Source: Streptomyces iakyrus (lineage in GTDB: Bacteria > Actinomycetota > Actinomycetes > Streptomycetales > Streptomycetaceae). From it: a DNA stretch of 64,000 bases. The DNA lies in NCBI RefSeq assembly GCF_000717055.1, contig NZ_JNXI01000003.1, forward strand, positions 186,001 through 250,000, written 5' to 3'. Position 1 is the stretch's first letter. Every line of letters begins with the position of its first letter. Made by a program: the position numbers and the translations under genes. Positions 1-8,719 of the stretch are shown here, piece after piece. The notes under the pieces were generated by a model. It was given only the letters and a program-made list of their open reading frames with translations, made no database searches and was not told the origin of the DNA.

Positions 1-615
1 CCCGGTGAGGGCGAGGGCGGCCCGGCTGTCGTGCTCGTGGACGTCCGTGTTGATGTCGGCGACGGACGCGCGCAGCGGCTCGGCGTACCAACGGCACTCG
101 GCGAGCCAGTCGTTGCGGGCCCGGTGGACGTCGAGGGCGTCGGGGGCGGGCAGGCCGCCGAGCAGGAGGCTGCTGACGGACTGGACGACCAGGGGCGCAC
201 GGCCGTTGTTGCGGAGCCGGACGCGGGAGCGCAGGACGGGCAGGCCGGCCGGTGAGGTGAGTTCGACGAAGGCCGTCAACCCTGTTTCCGGGTCGTGGAG
301 TTCGGCGGTGAGCCACTCCCGGCCGTCGCGTTCGCCGGTCCGGTGGGTCCGGTAGGCGAGCCGTGCACCGAAGGCCGTGCCGGTGAAGCGGGGGCCGGAC
401 CAGCCGCTGCCGTGGCCGAGGGCGGTGAGTTCGACCAGCGGGAGCGCGCCCTGCGGGGCGGCTTCGCGATCGTCGCCGGGGTGTGTCAGCCGGACCAGGC
501 GCAAGGTCCCGTCGGCGGTGACGGCGAACCGGGCGGCGAGCGTCTCGTGTCCCCAAGTGAACTGGTCGCGCCACTGGTTGGAGGCCGTGTACGCCGCATC
601 CGCCGTGCCGGTCAA
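1..615 (-). CDS. Alpha-galactosidase, GH36 family (N-terminal part)
   Basis: The reverse strand reads 205 codons without a stop from a TTG at 615 to the window edge, so the gene is truncated at its 3' end by the window. The start is chosen because a strong AGGAGG-type ribosome site lies six bases upstream. The protein begins LTGTADAAYTASNQW and continues with WGHETLAARF, LPLVELTALGHG and VRLRNNGRAPLVVQSVSS, which reads like the N-terminal beta-sandwich of GH36 alpha-galactosidases; the catalytic barrel would lie outside the window. Members hydrolyse terminal alpha-galactosides such as melibiose and raffinose. The gene is divergent from a LacI regulator and next to a sugar ABC transporter, which fits import and cytoplasmic cleavage of an alpha-galactoside. 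Family is fairly sure, substrate is inferred. Confidence 0.8.
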   Translation of the reverse strand, partial: MTGTADAAYTASNQWRDQFTWGHETLAARFAVTADGTLRLVRLTHPGDDREAAPQGALPLVELTALGHGSGWSGPRFTGTAFGARLAYRTHRTGERDGREWLTAELHDPETGLTAFVELTSPAGLPVLRSRVRLRNNGRAPLVVQSVSSLLLGGLPAPDALDVHRARNDWLAECRWYAEPLRASVADINTDVHEHDSRAALALTG

Positions 616-686
616 GGTGCTCCCCCTCCTGGCCCCGCCCCGTTGCCGGGGAGCGGAGGTCCGCGTGAATCCCTCGTTACGGTCTC

Positions 687-715
687 TTGACGACCCAAGT
701 GTGACCGGTCACAAT
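687..715 (+). promoter_or_regulatory. Promoter of the lacI-type gene, probably leaderless
   Basis: TTGACG at 687-692 and CACAAT at 710-715 are separated by 17 bases. The -10 box ends six bases before the ATG at 722, so transcription would begin at or next to the start codon. No ribosome site is visible before this ATG. Inferred from spacing only. Confidence 0.55.
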
Positions 716-740
716 CCTCGCATGAATGTGACCGGTCACA
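700..740. promoter_or_regulatory. Twin LacI-type operators
   Basis: The perfect 14-bp palindrome TGTGACCGGTCACA occurs twice, at 700-713 and 727-740, with centres 27 bp apart. The first overlaps the -10 box and the second covers codons 2-7 of the LacI-type gene. A central CG within a palindrome is typical of LacI-family sites. The pair probably lets the regulator repress itself and perhaps the divergent alpha-galactosidase. Confidence 0.75.
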
Positions 741-1759
741 CAAGGCGCCCGGCGAGCATCAGGGACGTCGCCACGGCCGCCGGGGTTTCGTACCAGACGG
801 TCTCGCGGGTCATCAACGGCCATCCCAGCGTCCGGCCGGCCACCCGCGAGCGGGTGCTGGCCGCCATCGAGGAGCTGGGCTTCCGTCGCAACGCCACCGC
901 CCTCGCCCTGGCCAGCGGGCGCACCCGCACCGTGACCGTGCTCACCGCGAACACCACCCACTACGGCTACGCCTCGATCCTGCAGGGCATCGAGGAGTCG
1001 GCCCGGGCCGCGTCCTACGCGGTCGGGATCGGCGTGCTGGAATCCGCCGAGGACGCGGCCGTCGCCGCCGAAGTGCAGCGCGCGACGGACGCCGGCGGCG
1101 GGATCGTCGTGATCGCCTACGATCCGGCCGGTGTGCGGGCGCTGGGAGCGGTGCCCGAAGGGCTGCCCGTGGTGGGCGTGGTCGAGACTCCGGCGAGCCC
1201 GCCCGGCGGCGACAGCCCCTGGGTGTGGACCGACGACCGCGAGGCCGCCTACCAGGCGACCCGGCATCTGCTCTCCCTCGGCCACGAGACCGTGCACTAC
1301 GTCGCCATCCCCTCCAGCACCCGCCGCACCAGCGCCCGCACCAGCGGCTGGCGGCAGGCGCTGAAAGAAGCGGGCGCCCCGGAACCCCGCCCGGTGCAGA
1401 GCAGTTGGGGACCCGCGGGCGGTCACGCGGCGGCGCTGAAGCTGGCCAGGGACCCGTCCGTCACCGCGATCCTGTGCGGCAACGACGACCTCGCGCTCGG
1501 CGTGCTCCGCGCCCTGCACGAGACGGGCCGCGCCGTGCCGGGCGAGGTCAGCGTGGCCGGGTTCGACGACGCCCCGCACTCCGCCTTCCTCACCCCGTCC
1601 CTGACGACCGTGCGCCTGGACTTCACGGGCCTCGGCCGGGCCGCGTTCGCCCTGCTGCACGGGGCGTTGGAGGAGTCCGCGCCGGTCGCCCCGCATCCCG
1701 TGTCCGTACCGGAACTTGTCGTGCGGGAGAGCTCGGGCCCTCCGCCCTCGGGCTCCTGA
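722..1759 (+). CDS. LacI-family transcriptional regulator
   Basis: The 345-residue protein has an N-terminal LacI helix-turn-helix (about residues 12-35, IRDVATAAGVSYQTVSRVIN) followed by a periplasmic-binding-protein-like effector domain that ends with the usual GFDDAPHSAFLTPSLTTVRLD segment. It probably represses the flanking GH36 gene and sugar ABC transporter until an inducing sugar binds. The ATG at 722 is chosen because it fits a promoter spacing with no leader. A longer reading from 377 overlaps the divergent gene and lacks support. Two identical palindromes sit over its promoter and first codons, which implies autoregulation. Confidence 0.9.
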   Translation: MNVTGHTRRPASIRDVATAAGVSYQTVSRVINGHPSVRPATRERVLAAIEELGFRRNATALALASGRTRTVTVLTANTTHYGYASILQGIEESARAASYAVGIGVLESAEDAAVAAEVQRATDAGGGIVVIAYDPAGVRALGAVPEGLPVVGVVETPASPPGGDSPWVWTDDREAAYQATRHLLSLGHETVHYVAIPSSTRRTSARTSGWRQALKEAGAPEPRPVQSSWGPAGGHAAALKLARDPSVTAILCGNDDLALGVLRALHETGRAVPGEVSVAGFDDAPHSAFLTPSLTTVRLDFTGLGRAAFALLHGALEESAPVAPHPVSVPELVVRESSGPPPSGS

Positions 1760-1830
1760 ACGTCCCCTGTGAGCGCCGCAGTTGTGAGTCCCGCTTCCTG
1801 AACCGAACCGTCTGCTCGGAAAGGCACGAG

Positions 1831-3156
1831 ATGCACAGAAGACTTCTCTCCGCCCTGGCACTGATATGTGCCGCGGGACTGGCCGCCACCGCGTGCAGTG
1901 ATCCGACCGCCGGGGATGCCGGTGCCGACGACGGCGGGCAGACGGCGGTGAACCCGACCGCACGGCTTGACGGCGTGAAGCTGACCATGTGGACCGCGCA
2001 GAACACGGTCAACGCGCCCAGGCAGGCCATCGACGCCTTCGAGAAGGCCACCGGAGCCGAGGTCGACACCCAGGCGATCCCGGACCTCTACGAGCAGAAC
2101 GTGCCGACGAAACTGGCCTCCGGCGACCGCCCCGACCTGATGTTCTGGCAGCCTTCCGTCTCCACCCTGCCGTTCGTCCAGCCGCGGCAGAACCTCATCA
2201 CGCTCGACGGCGAGCCCTGGGTCTCCCAGCTCGGCGACACGGAGAAGTCCCTCGGCGTCATCGACGGCAAGCGCTACGCGGCGATCGTGACCAGCCCGGC
2301 CATGCTCGGCGTCTACTACAACAAGGACGTCTTCCGGCAGGCGGGCATCGCCGAGAAGGACTTCCCCCGGTCCTACGACGAGCTGCTCGCCCTCGGCCAC
2401 CGGGTCGCCGACAAGACCGACGCGGCCGCCTTCTACGAGGCCGGCGGCGACAAGTGGCCGCTCCAATGGCAGATGCAGGTCCAGCTCACCGATCTGGACC
2501 GGCAATGGTGGGCGGACCTGAACGCCGGCAGGAAGAAGTGGACCGACACGGTCGTGGTCGGCGCGATCAAGAAGTACAAGGACAAGCTGCTCGACGCCGG
2601 GCTCGCCCAGAAGAACTACCGCACGGGCACGTTCACCGGGCAGGCCGACGCCCTGTGGAAGGGCGAGGCCGGCATGGTCCTCAACGTCACATCCTTCCAG
2701 AGCCAGTTGCAGGCCAAGTACGCCACCGCCGAGATCGACAAGAGGATCGGCTGGTTCCCGGTCGCCAACTCCTCGGCGACCGGCCTGTACTCCCCCGACC
2801 AGACCAACGGGGTCGTAGCCTTCAAGACGGGTGACGAGAAGCGGCAGGACGCGGCCCGGCAGTTCCTCGCCTTCTGGCTGGGACCGGACTACCCGGACTA
2901 CATCAAGGCGATGAAGATCCCGTCCGTGCAGCCGTCCGTGCCCACCCCCGGCGGGCTGCCCGAGACGTCCAAGGCCCAGGTCGCGGCCCTGCCGAAGGCC
3001 ATCGGCGTGTTCCAGGCCAAGGCCATCGTCGCCCCCGACACGCACCTCTACCTGGCCGACATGATCTTCGGCAAGAAGAGCCCGCAGCAGGTCGCGCAGG
3101 CGATCCAGGACCAGTTCGCGCAGGTGGCCAAGGCCCAGGGCGCACCCGGGTTCTGA
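1831..3156 (+). CDS. Sugar ABC transporter substrate-binding lipoprotein
   Basis: This 441-residue protein starts with a lipoprotein signal (MHRRLLSALALICAAGLAATAC, with the lipid-bearing Cys near residue 22) and continues as a family 1 extracellular solute-binding protein (LTMWTAQNTVNAPRQAIDAFEKATG, then YYNKDVFRQAGI). It would capture an oligosaccharide outside the membrane and pass it to the two downstream permeases. The start ATG has GGAAAGG upstream. The LacI gene ends 71 bases before it, so both may share a transcript. No ATP-binding gene is present; Streptomyces carbohydrate importers of this type generally share the MsiK ATPase encoded elsewhere, which is inferred here. Confidence 0.9.
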   Translation: MHRRLLSALALICAAGLAATACSDPTAGDAGADDGGQTAVNPTARLDGVKLTMWTAQNTVNAPRQAIDAFEKATGAEVDTQAIPDLYEQNVPTKLASGDRPDLMFWQPSVSTLPFVQPRQNLITLDGEPWVSQLGDTEKSLGVIDGKRYAAIVTSPAMLGVYYNKDVFRQAGIAEKDFPRSYDELLALGHRVADKTDAAAFYEAGGDKWPLQWQMQVQLTDLDRQWWADLNAGRKKWTDTVVVGAIKKYKDKLLDAGLAQKNYRTGTFTGQADALWKGEAGMVLNVTSFQSQLQAKYATAEIDKRIGWFPVANSSATGLYSPDQTNGVVAFKTGDEKRQDAARQFLAFWLGPDYPDYIKAMKIPSVQPSVPTPGGLPETSKAQVAALPKAIGVFQAKAIVAPDTHLYLADMIFGKKSPQQVAQAIQDQFAQVAKAQGAPGF

Positions 3157-3158
3157 CG

Positions 3159-4082
3159 ATGGCGGACACGGTCGTACGGACACGCAAGCAGCCATCGGCA
3201 GCCGGCCCGCCGAGGAGCGTCGGGCGGCTCCCGCGTGCCGCGGTGCACCACCCCTGGTGGTTCGCGCTTCCCGCGATCGCCGTCTTCGCGGGGTTCTTCC
3301 TGGTGCCCAACCTGCTCAACTTCTACTACCCGTTCACCGATTGGTCGTCGTACCACGCGGACATCGCCTTCACGGGCCTGGACACCTTCCGGACCATCGC
3401 CGAGGACGGTTCGCTGCTGCGCGCGATCCGCACGACGCTGGTGTACGCGCTGCTGGCGGCGGTGTTCCAGAACGGTTTCGGGCTCGTGCTGGCGCTGCTG
3501 CTGGAGGACGACAGCCGCTTCAACCGGTTCTTCCGGGCCGTCTTCTTCCTGCCGGTGCTGATCTCGGCCCTCGCGACCGGGTACGTCTTCCAGGCGCTCC
3601 TCGACCAGGACGGAGCGGTCAACTCGGTGCTGGGCACCGACATCCCGTGGCTGGGCTCGACGACCTGGACACTGGTGATCGTCACCCTGATCCACGGCTG
3701 GAAGTGGATGGGCCTGGCCATGCTGATCTATCTGGCGGGACTGAAGGGCATCCCGGGCGACATGCTCGAAGCCGCCCGGATCGACGGGGCCGGGCCGTGG
3801 CGGACGTTCTGGTCGGTGCGCTGGCCGATGCTCGCGCCGGCCGTCACCTTCAACGTCACCACGGCACTGATCGGTTCGATGAACACCTTCGACATCGTGC
3901 AGGCCACGACCGGCGGCGGGCCCGCGGCCTCCACCGAGGTCTTCAACATCTACATGTTCCGGATCTTCGGGCAAGGCCTGTACGCGCAGGCCTCCGCGAT
4001 GAGTCTGGTGCTCTTCCTCGTCGTGGTGGCCGTGGCGATCCCGCTGGTCGTGGGGCTCCGGCGAAGGGAGCAGATGCTATGA
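3159..4082 (+). CDS. Sugar ABC transporter permease (MalF/UgpA type)
   Basis: The 307-residue protein has six predicted membrane helices and the EAA-loop motif EAARIDGAGPWRTFWSVRWPML used for contact with the ATPase. It begins two bases after the stop of the binding protein and overlaps the next permease by four bases, so the three are almost certainly one operon. It forms half of the membrane channel. The N-terminus (about 25 residues before the first helix) is basic and cytoplasmic. The substrate is not readable from the sequence; neighbours suggest an alpha-galactoside or a plant oligosaccharide. Confidence 0.92.
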   Translation: MADTVVRTRKQPSAAGPPRSVGRLPRAAVHHPWWFALPAIAVFAGFFLVPNLLNFYYPFTDWSSYHADIAFTGLDTFRTIAEDGSLLRAIRTTLVYALLAAVFQNGFGLVLALLLEDDSRFNRFFRAVFFLPVLISALATGYVFQALLDQDGAVNSVLGTDIPWLGSTTWTLVIVTLIHGWKWMGLAMLIYLAGLKGIPGDMLEAARIDGAGPWRTFWSVRWPMLAPAVTFNVTTALIGSMNTFDIVQATTGGGPAASTEVFNIYMFRIFGQGLYAQASAMSLVLFLVVVAVAIPLVVGLRRREQML

Positions 4083-4903
4083 CCCCGGTGTGGCGCTACG
4101 GCCGTCCCGCCCTGGTCCTGCTGCTGGCGGGGCTGGCCGTGGGCGTGCCGCTGTGGCTGGTCGCCGTCACCTCGGCCAAGCCGCAGGCGGAGGCGATCAA
4201 GCCGAACCTGGACCTGCCCCGGCACTGGCAGCCCGCCGCCAACTACGCGGACGCCCTCGCCGAGGGCGAGATGCTGCGCGGATTCCTCAACTCCCTGCTG
4301 GTCGTGCTGCCTTCCGTGATCCTGGTGCTGATCCTGGGCGCGGGTGCCGCCTGGGTCTTCGCGCGGCGGAAGTCGAGGCTGGTGTCGGCGGCGTACGCGC
4401 TGTGCATCAGCGGTCTGCTGCTGCCGCCCGCGGTCATCACCATCGTGATGGAGCTGCGCCAGCTGGGCCTGGCCGGCACCCGGCCCGGCATGATCGCCGT
4501 CTACACCGGCATGTACCTGTCGACGTCGATCTTCTTCATGACCGGCTTCATCCGCGCCATCCCCCTGGAACTGGAGGAGGCGGCCCGGATGGACGGGGCG
4601 ACGCCGTCGCGGATCTTCTGGCGGATCGTCCTGCCGCTGCTCCGGCCGGTCATCGCCACGGCGACGATCATGGTGATGCTCTACGCCTGGAGCGACGTCT
4701 TCTACGCGTTCTTCGTCCTCGGCGGCGGAGACCGGGCGACCCTGCCGCTCAACCTCTACCAGGTCGCCAGTGCCCAGCTCTACCTCAACAACTGGCACCT
4801 CGTCTTCGCGTACGTCGTGGTGATGAGCCTGCCCATGGTCGCCGTGTTCCTCGTCGGCCAGCGAAAGATCGTGTCCGGAATCACCAGTGGAGCCGTCAAG
4901 TGA
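4079..4903 (+). CDS. Sugar ABC transporter permease (MalG/UgpE type)
   Basis: The second permease is 274 residues with six membrane segments and an EAA motif (LEEAARMDGATPSRIFWRIVLP). Its ATG overlaps the stop of the previous gene in an ATGA arrangement, which indicates translational coupling. It completes the membrane part of the importer. The following secreted glycosidase starts 17 bases downstream, suggesting that extracellular cleavage and uptake are co-expressed. Confidence 0.92.
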   Translation: MTPVWRYGRPALVLLLAGLAVGVPLWLVAVTSAKPQAEAIKPNLDLPRHWQPAANYADALAEGEMLRGFLNSLLVVLPSVILVLILGAGAAWVFARRKSRLVSAAYALCISGLLLPPAVITIVMELRQLGLAGTRPGMIAVYTGMYLSTSIFFMTGFIRAIPLELEEAARMDGATPSRIFWRIVLPLLRPVIATATIMVMLYAWSDVFYAFFVLGGGDRATLPLNLYQVASAQLYLNNWHLVFAYVVVMSLPMVAVFLVGQRKIVSGITSGAVK

Positions 4904-4919
4904 CTGGAGGTCCAGCAGC

Positions 4920-7460
4920 GTGATCACCCCCACCCGCACGAGATCCCGTACCAGAACCGCCCTGTTCGCAGCACTACTTGGAGCAGCCGCCATGGCAGCC
5001 ACCCTTCCCACGGCCGGCCCCGCGGCAGCCGCAGCCGATCCGCAGCGCCTCACCGTCGACCTCGGCGCCTCCGAGGGCCCGGTGATGCTCGGCGCCAACG
5101 GCTCCCTCTACGGGCTCAGCGACGACGGGGTGCCCAGCGACGCCGTGATGGAGCCCTTGAAGATCACCAGCATCTCGCAGAAGCCGGAGGGCGGCGCCCA
5201 GCACCCCAACGGCGACGCCCTCACGGTCTCGAAGTCGTTCTTCCGCACCGGCGGCGGCGAGATCAACGTGATGATGCAGGACATCTACGCCAAGTGGCCT
5301 TACGAGGACCTCGGCATCGACGACTACCTCCCCAGGGTCGACAAGATCGTCAAGGAGATCTCGGCCGACCCGAACAGCGACCGCTTCGTCTACATCCCGT
5401 TCAACGAGCCCGACCAGATCTGGTACAAGCTCGACGTCCAGGACCAGGCGCAGTACGAGAAGAACCGCGACCGGTTCTTCAAGGACTGGAAGACGGTGTA
5501 CCAGCGGATCCGGGCGATCGACCCCGACGCGCGCATCGCCGGACCCAACGAAGCCGCTTATCACACGCGTCTGTTGAAGGACTTCCTCGCGTTCACCAAG
5601 CGGGAGAACGTCGTTCCCCAGGTGATGACCTGGCACGAGCTCGGCTCCGGCTCCCTGCGCGACTTCCAGGCGCATTACGACGACTACCGCAGGCTGGAGC
5701 GCGAGACGGGCATCGCCCCCCTGAAGATCAACATCGACGAGTACGCCAACCGCCGCGACCTGTCCGTGCCGGGACAGCTCGTGCAGTGGGTGTCGATGTT
5801 CGAGCGCAACAAGGTGTTCGCCAACATGGCGTACTGGGACGCCGCCGGCAATCTCAGCGGACACGTGGTGCGCTCCAACATTCCCAACGGCGGCTGGTGG
5901 CTGTTCCGCTGGTACGCGGGCCTGACCGGGAACACCGTGAAGGTGACGCCGCCGCAGCCGAACACCATCGACACCCTCCAGGGGCTCGCGTCCCTGGACA
6001 CCTCCCGCCGCCAGGCCCAGGTGCTGCTCGGAGGTGCGGACGGCGACTCGGACGTGGTCGTGAAGAACGTCCCCCGCTCGGTGTTCGGCCGTACGGTCAC
6101 CGCGACGGTCGCCGAGGCCTCCTGGTCCGGTTACGAGGGGCAGCACGCGGCTCCTCGGGTCCTGGCGCGCACCAAGGTGAAGGTCGCGGACGACGGCTCG
6201 GCGACGGTCCCGCTGCGCGGCCTGCACAAGATGTCGGCGTACCGGATCGTCCTCACCCCCGGCGGCTCGGGCACCCCGGCCCTCGCCTCCGTCCCGTGGT
6301 CGGCGTCGTACGAGGCCGAGGACGCCGCCGTCACCGACGGCAAGGTCTACACCCAGGGCACGGTGGGCAACGCCAACGGCTACGCGGCCTCCGGCACCAA
6401 GGACGTCGGCTCCCTCAACCAGCCGGGCAGCAAGGTCGCGTTCACGGTGAACGTGCCGGAGGACGGCACGTACGACCTCGCGATCCTGTACGGCAACCAG
6501 TCCGGCGGCCCCGCCACGCAGAAGCTGAGCGTCGACGGCGCCGACCCGGTGACGGTCACCTACCCCTCGACCGAGAACTGGACCTATCGTGCCAAGAACG
6601 ACGTCCGCGTCCGGCTGAAGGCCGGGACGCACCAGTTGGTGCTGGCCAAGGGCGACGCCGAGGTCACGCTCGACCGGATCGACCTGACGCGCGCCACCGG
6701 CGCGGCCTCCGCGTCGTACGAGGCCACCCTGGCGGACAACAGAGGCAAGCCGTCGTACGACTACTCGTCCTCGGCCGGCGTGGGCACGGGTGCGCTGGTG
6801 CTGCGCTCCGGCGACAAGGCCGTCTTCGACGTGTACGCCCCGCGTGACGGCTACTACACGGTGACCCCGCGGACCTCTGCGGCGGTGCGGCTCGCCCTGC
6901 ACGGCGAGAAGGTCACGGCGGCGCCCGGCCGCCCGCTGCGGCTGTACCTCGTCGCGGGCAACAACCGGGTCGCGATGACGTCGGGCCACGCCGCCGTCCG
7001 CTCCCTCGACGTCTCCGGCGACGGCTCGGCGTCCGGCACGCTCTCCTACGAGGGGGCCTCGGCCACGCTCGCGGGTGGCGCGAAGCTCGTGGACAGCCCG
7101 CACGCGTCCGCCGGCTCGTACATCGGCCGGCTCGGCAACAGCTCGTCCAGCACCGCCGAGTTCACGGTGACCGCGCCGAGGTCCGGCCGCTACGTGCTGG
7201 TCGTCCACTACGCCCACAACGACCGCCGGGACAACGGCCACGCATACAACACGGACATCATGTCCCGTACGGCGGACATCAGGGTCGGGGACGCCGCACC
7301 GCAGAAGGTCACGTTCAAGAACACCTGGAGCTGGGACGACTACTGGACGGTCGGCGTCCCGGTCGATCTGGCGAAGGGCGCGAACAAGGTGACGTTCGGC
7401 AACGCCTCCGCCTGGGCGCCGAACATCGACAGGATCGAGCTGGGCCGGGTCGTGGGCTGA
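4920..7460 (+). CDS. Secreted multidomain glycoside hydrolase (clan A-like) with carbohydrate-binding modules
   Basis: The 846-residue protein starts at a GTG nine bases after GGAGG and has a Sec signal with an AAA-rich cleavage region near residue 38. Residues about 45-365 look like a TIM-barrel glycosidase: an asparagine-glutamate-proline motif places a candidate acid/base at Glu163, and IDEY places a candidate nucleophile at Glu274, a spacing typical of clan GH-A. About 460-595 resembles a CBM35/CBM6 module (SYEAEDAAVTDG to LDRIDLTRA), followed by a related degenerate module and a third near the C-terminus ending NIDRIELGR. It is the last gene of the sugar-transport operon. The exact GH family (GH39-like is one option) and the substrate are not known. 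Confidence 0.75.
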   Translation: MITPTRTRSRTRTALFAALLGAAAMAATLPTAGPAAAAADPQRLTVDLGASEGPVMLGANGSLYGLSDDGVPSDAVMEPLKITSISQKPEGGAQHPNGDALTVSKSFFRTGGGEINVMMQDIYAKWPYEDLGIDDYLPRVDKIVKEISADPNSDRFVYIPFNEPDQIWYKLDVQDQAQYEKNRDRFFKDWKTVYQRIRAIDPDARIAGPNEAAYHTRLLKDFLAFTKRENVVPQVMTWHELGSGSLRDFQAHYDDYRRLERETGIAPLKINIDEYANRRDLSVPGQLVQWVSMFERNKVFANMAYWDAAGNLSGHVVRSNIPNGGWWLFRWYAGLTGNTVKVTPPQPNTIDTLQGLASLDTSRRQAQVLLGGADGDSDVVVKNVPRSVFGRTVTATVAEASWSGYEGQHAAPRVLARTKVKVADDGSATVPLRGLHKMSAYRIVLTPGGSGTPALASVPWSASYEAEDAAVTDGKVYTQGTVGNANGYAASGTKDVGSLNQPGSKVAFTVNVPEDGTYDLAILYGNQSGGPATQKLSVDGADPVTVTYPSTENWTYRAKNDVRVRLKAGTHQLVLAKGDAEVTLDRIDLTRATGAASASYEATLADNRGKPSYDYSSSAGVGTGALVLRSGDKAVFDVYAPRDGYYTVTPRTSAAVRLALHGEKVTAAPGRPLRLYLVAGNNRVAMTSGHAAVRSLDVSGDGSASGTLSYEGASATLAGGAKLVDSPHASAGSYIGRLGNSSSSTAEFTVTAPRSGRYVLVVHYAHNDRRDNGHAYNTDIMSRTADIRVGDAAPQKVTFKNTWSWDDYWTVGVPVDLAKGANKVTFGNASAWAPNIDRIELGRVVG

Positions 7461-7462
7461 GC

Positions 7463-7540
7463 GACGCGACTGCTGACGCCGGGTCAGCGAGTTCTGGTGC
7501 CGCAGTCCGCCTTGGAGGCGGGCTGCGGCACTGTCGCGTC
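7463..7540. terminator. Nested hairpin terminator after the glycosidase
   Basis: An inner stem pairs 7497-7511 with 7517-7531 (15 bp with one G-U pair and a five-base loop). An outer 8-bp stem pairs GACGCGAC at 7463-7470 with GTCGCGTC at 7533-7540. There is no U-run, which is usual for Streptomyces terminators. Confidence 0.75.
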
Positions 7541-7557
7541 GAGGGTGATCCCCTATG

Positions 7558-7577
7558 CTTCTACATGTTTGTAGAAG
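7558..7577. promoter_or_regulatory. Putative BlaI/MecI-type operator before spo0M
   Basis: Two perfect 8-bp arms, CTTCTACA and TGTAGAAG, flank four bases. A possible -10 box TATGCT at 7554-7559 overlaps the left arm. The same TCTACA-N4-TGTAGA core recurs at 10156-10175 near the BlaI-like gene. TACA/TGTA half-sites are known for BlaI-family repressors. Confidence 0.65.
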
Positions 7578-7609
7578 TCACACGCACATGAAGGAGTGGA
7601 CACGCCACC

Positions 7610-8596
7610 ATGGTGTTCAAACGACTGCTCGGCGCGCTCGGCGTCGGCGGCCCCACGGTCGACACGGTTCTCGATCCCGCTCCCGTCCGGCCCGGCGGCA
7701 CGCTCAGCGGGCAGGTCCATCTCGTGGGCGGCAAGGCCGACTTCGAGATCGAGCACATCACCCTGGAGCTGGTGGCCCGGGTCGAGGCCGAGCACGAGGG
7801 CGGTGAGAGCGAGGGCGTCGTGGCCTTCGACCGGTTCACCGTCGGCGGCGGCTTCCGGCTCGCGGAGGGCGAGCAGCGCAGCGTGCCGTTCAGCGTGGCC
7901 GTGCCCTGGGAGACACCGGTCACCCAGTTGCACGGGCAGAGCCTGGGCGTGGTCCTCGGGGTGCGCACCGAGCTGTCGGTGGCGGGCGCGAAGGACAAGG
8001 GCGACCTGGACGAGTTGAACGTCTCGCCGCTGCCCGTACAAGAGGCCGTGCTCGAAGCCCTCGGCGGACTCGGGTTCGGATTCCGGTCGGCCGACCTCGA
8101 GTACGGGCGCATCGGCGGCACGGGCCAGCGGCTGCCGTTCTACCAGGAGATCGAACTCCTCCCCTCACCGCAGTACGCGCAGCAGGTCAACGAGATCGAG
8201 CTGACGTTCCTGGCGAACCCGGGCGGCATGGAGGTGGTACTGGAGGCCGACAAGCGGGGCGGCTTCCTGTCGCCGGGTCAGGACGCGCTCATCCGGTTCA
8301 CCGTCTCCCACGGCGGGGTGGAACAGCAGGACTGGCCCTCGGTCGTCAGCGGCTGGATGCGGCAACTGGTCGAGCACCGAACCTCCTACGGCTCCCCCAC
8401 CCCGTTCGTCCCGGCCGGGCACGGGCACGAGGGGCAGCACCGGGACGGCCACCGCTCGGGACCGGGCATGGGCACGGCCGTCGCCGCGGGTGCGGCGGGA
8501 CTGGCCGTCGGCGTCGTCGGCGGCATGGTCGCGGGAGAGGTCGTCGACGAGGTCGGGGACTTCTTCGAGGGCGACGAGGAGGAAGAGGAGGGCTGA
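7610..8596 (+). CDS. spo0M: Sporulation-control protein Spo0M family
   Basis: The 328-residue protein begins MVFKRLLGALGVGGPTVDTVL, the usual Spo0M opening, and contains the arrestin-like beta-sandwich region (SGQVHLVGGKADFEIEHITLELVARVE). The C-terminus adds a Gly/Ala-rich, possibly membrane-seeking stretch (GTAVAAGAAGLAVGVVGGMVAG) and an acidic tail. In Bacillus, Spo0M influences sporulation initiation; its role in Streptomyces is poorly defined. AAGGAG lies 13 bases before the ATG. A palindromic BlaI-type operator sits over the promoter, so the gene is probably controlled by the BlaI-like repressor encoded 2 kb downstream. Confidence 0.88.
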   Translation: MVFKRLLGALGVGGPTVDTVLDPAPVRPGGTLSGQVHLVGGKADFEIEHITLELVARVEAEHEGGESEGVVAFDRFTVGGGFRLAEGEQRSVPFSVAVPWETPVTQLHGQSLGVVLGVRTELSVAGAKDKGDLDELNVSPLPVQEAVLEALGGLGFGFRSADLEYGRIGGTGQRLPFYQEIELLPSPQYAQQVNEIELTFLANPGGMEVVLEADKRGGFLSPGQDALIRFTVSHGGVEQQDWPSVVSGWMRQLVEHRTSYGSPTPFVPAGHGHEGQHRDGHRSGPGMGTAVAAGAAGLAVGVVGGMVAGEVVDEVGDFFEGDEEEEEG

Positions 8597-8656
8597 GGCC
8601 GGCCCCGGCGGCTCCCCGGGTGGAACGTCCCGTTGTCTGCCGGGTGCGGCGCCGTT

Positions 8657-8696
8657 GTGGCTCGTCGCGCAGTTCCCCGCGCCCCTCACAGGGCGC
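8657..8696. terminator. Bidirectional terminator between convergent spo0M and M56 genes
   Basis: GCGCCC at 8679-8684 and GGGCGC at 8691-8696 form a stem. The preceding CGCGCAGTTCCCCGCGCCCC string matches a terminator-like sequence found repeatedly between Streptomyces genes. It lies between two convergent genes. Confidence 0.7.
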
Positions 8697-8719
8697 GCCG
8701 CACCGCTCCGACGTGCTGG

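Noticed and set aside
4974..7241. 755-residue reverse ORF
   Set aside because: Antisense of the secreted glycosidase; no start signal and biased composition.
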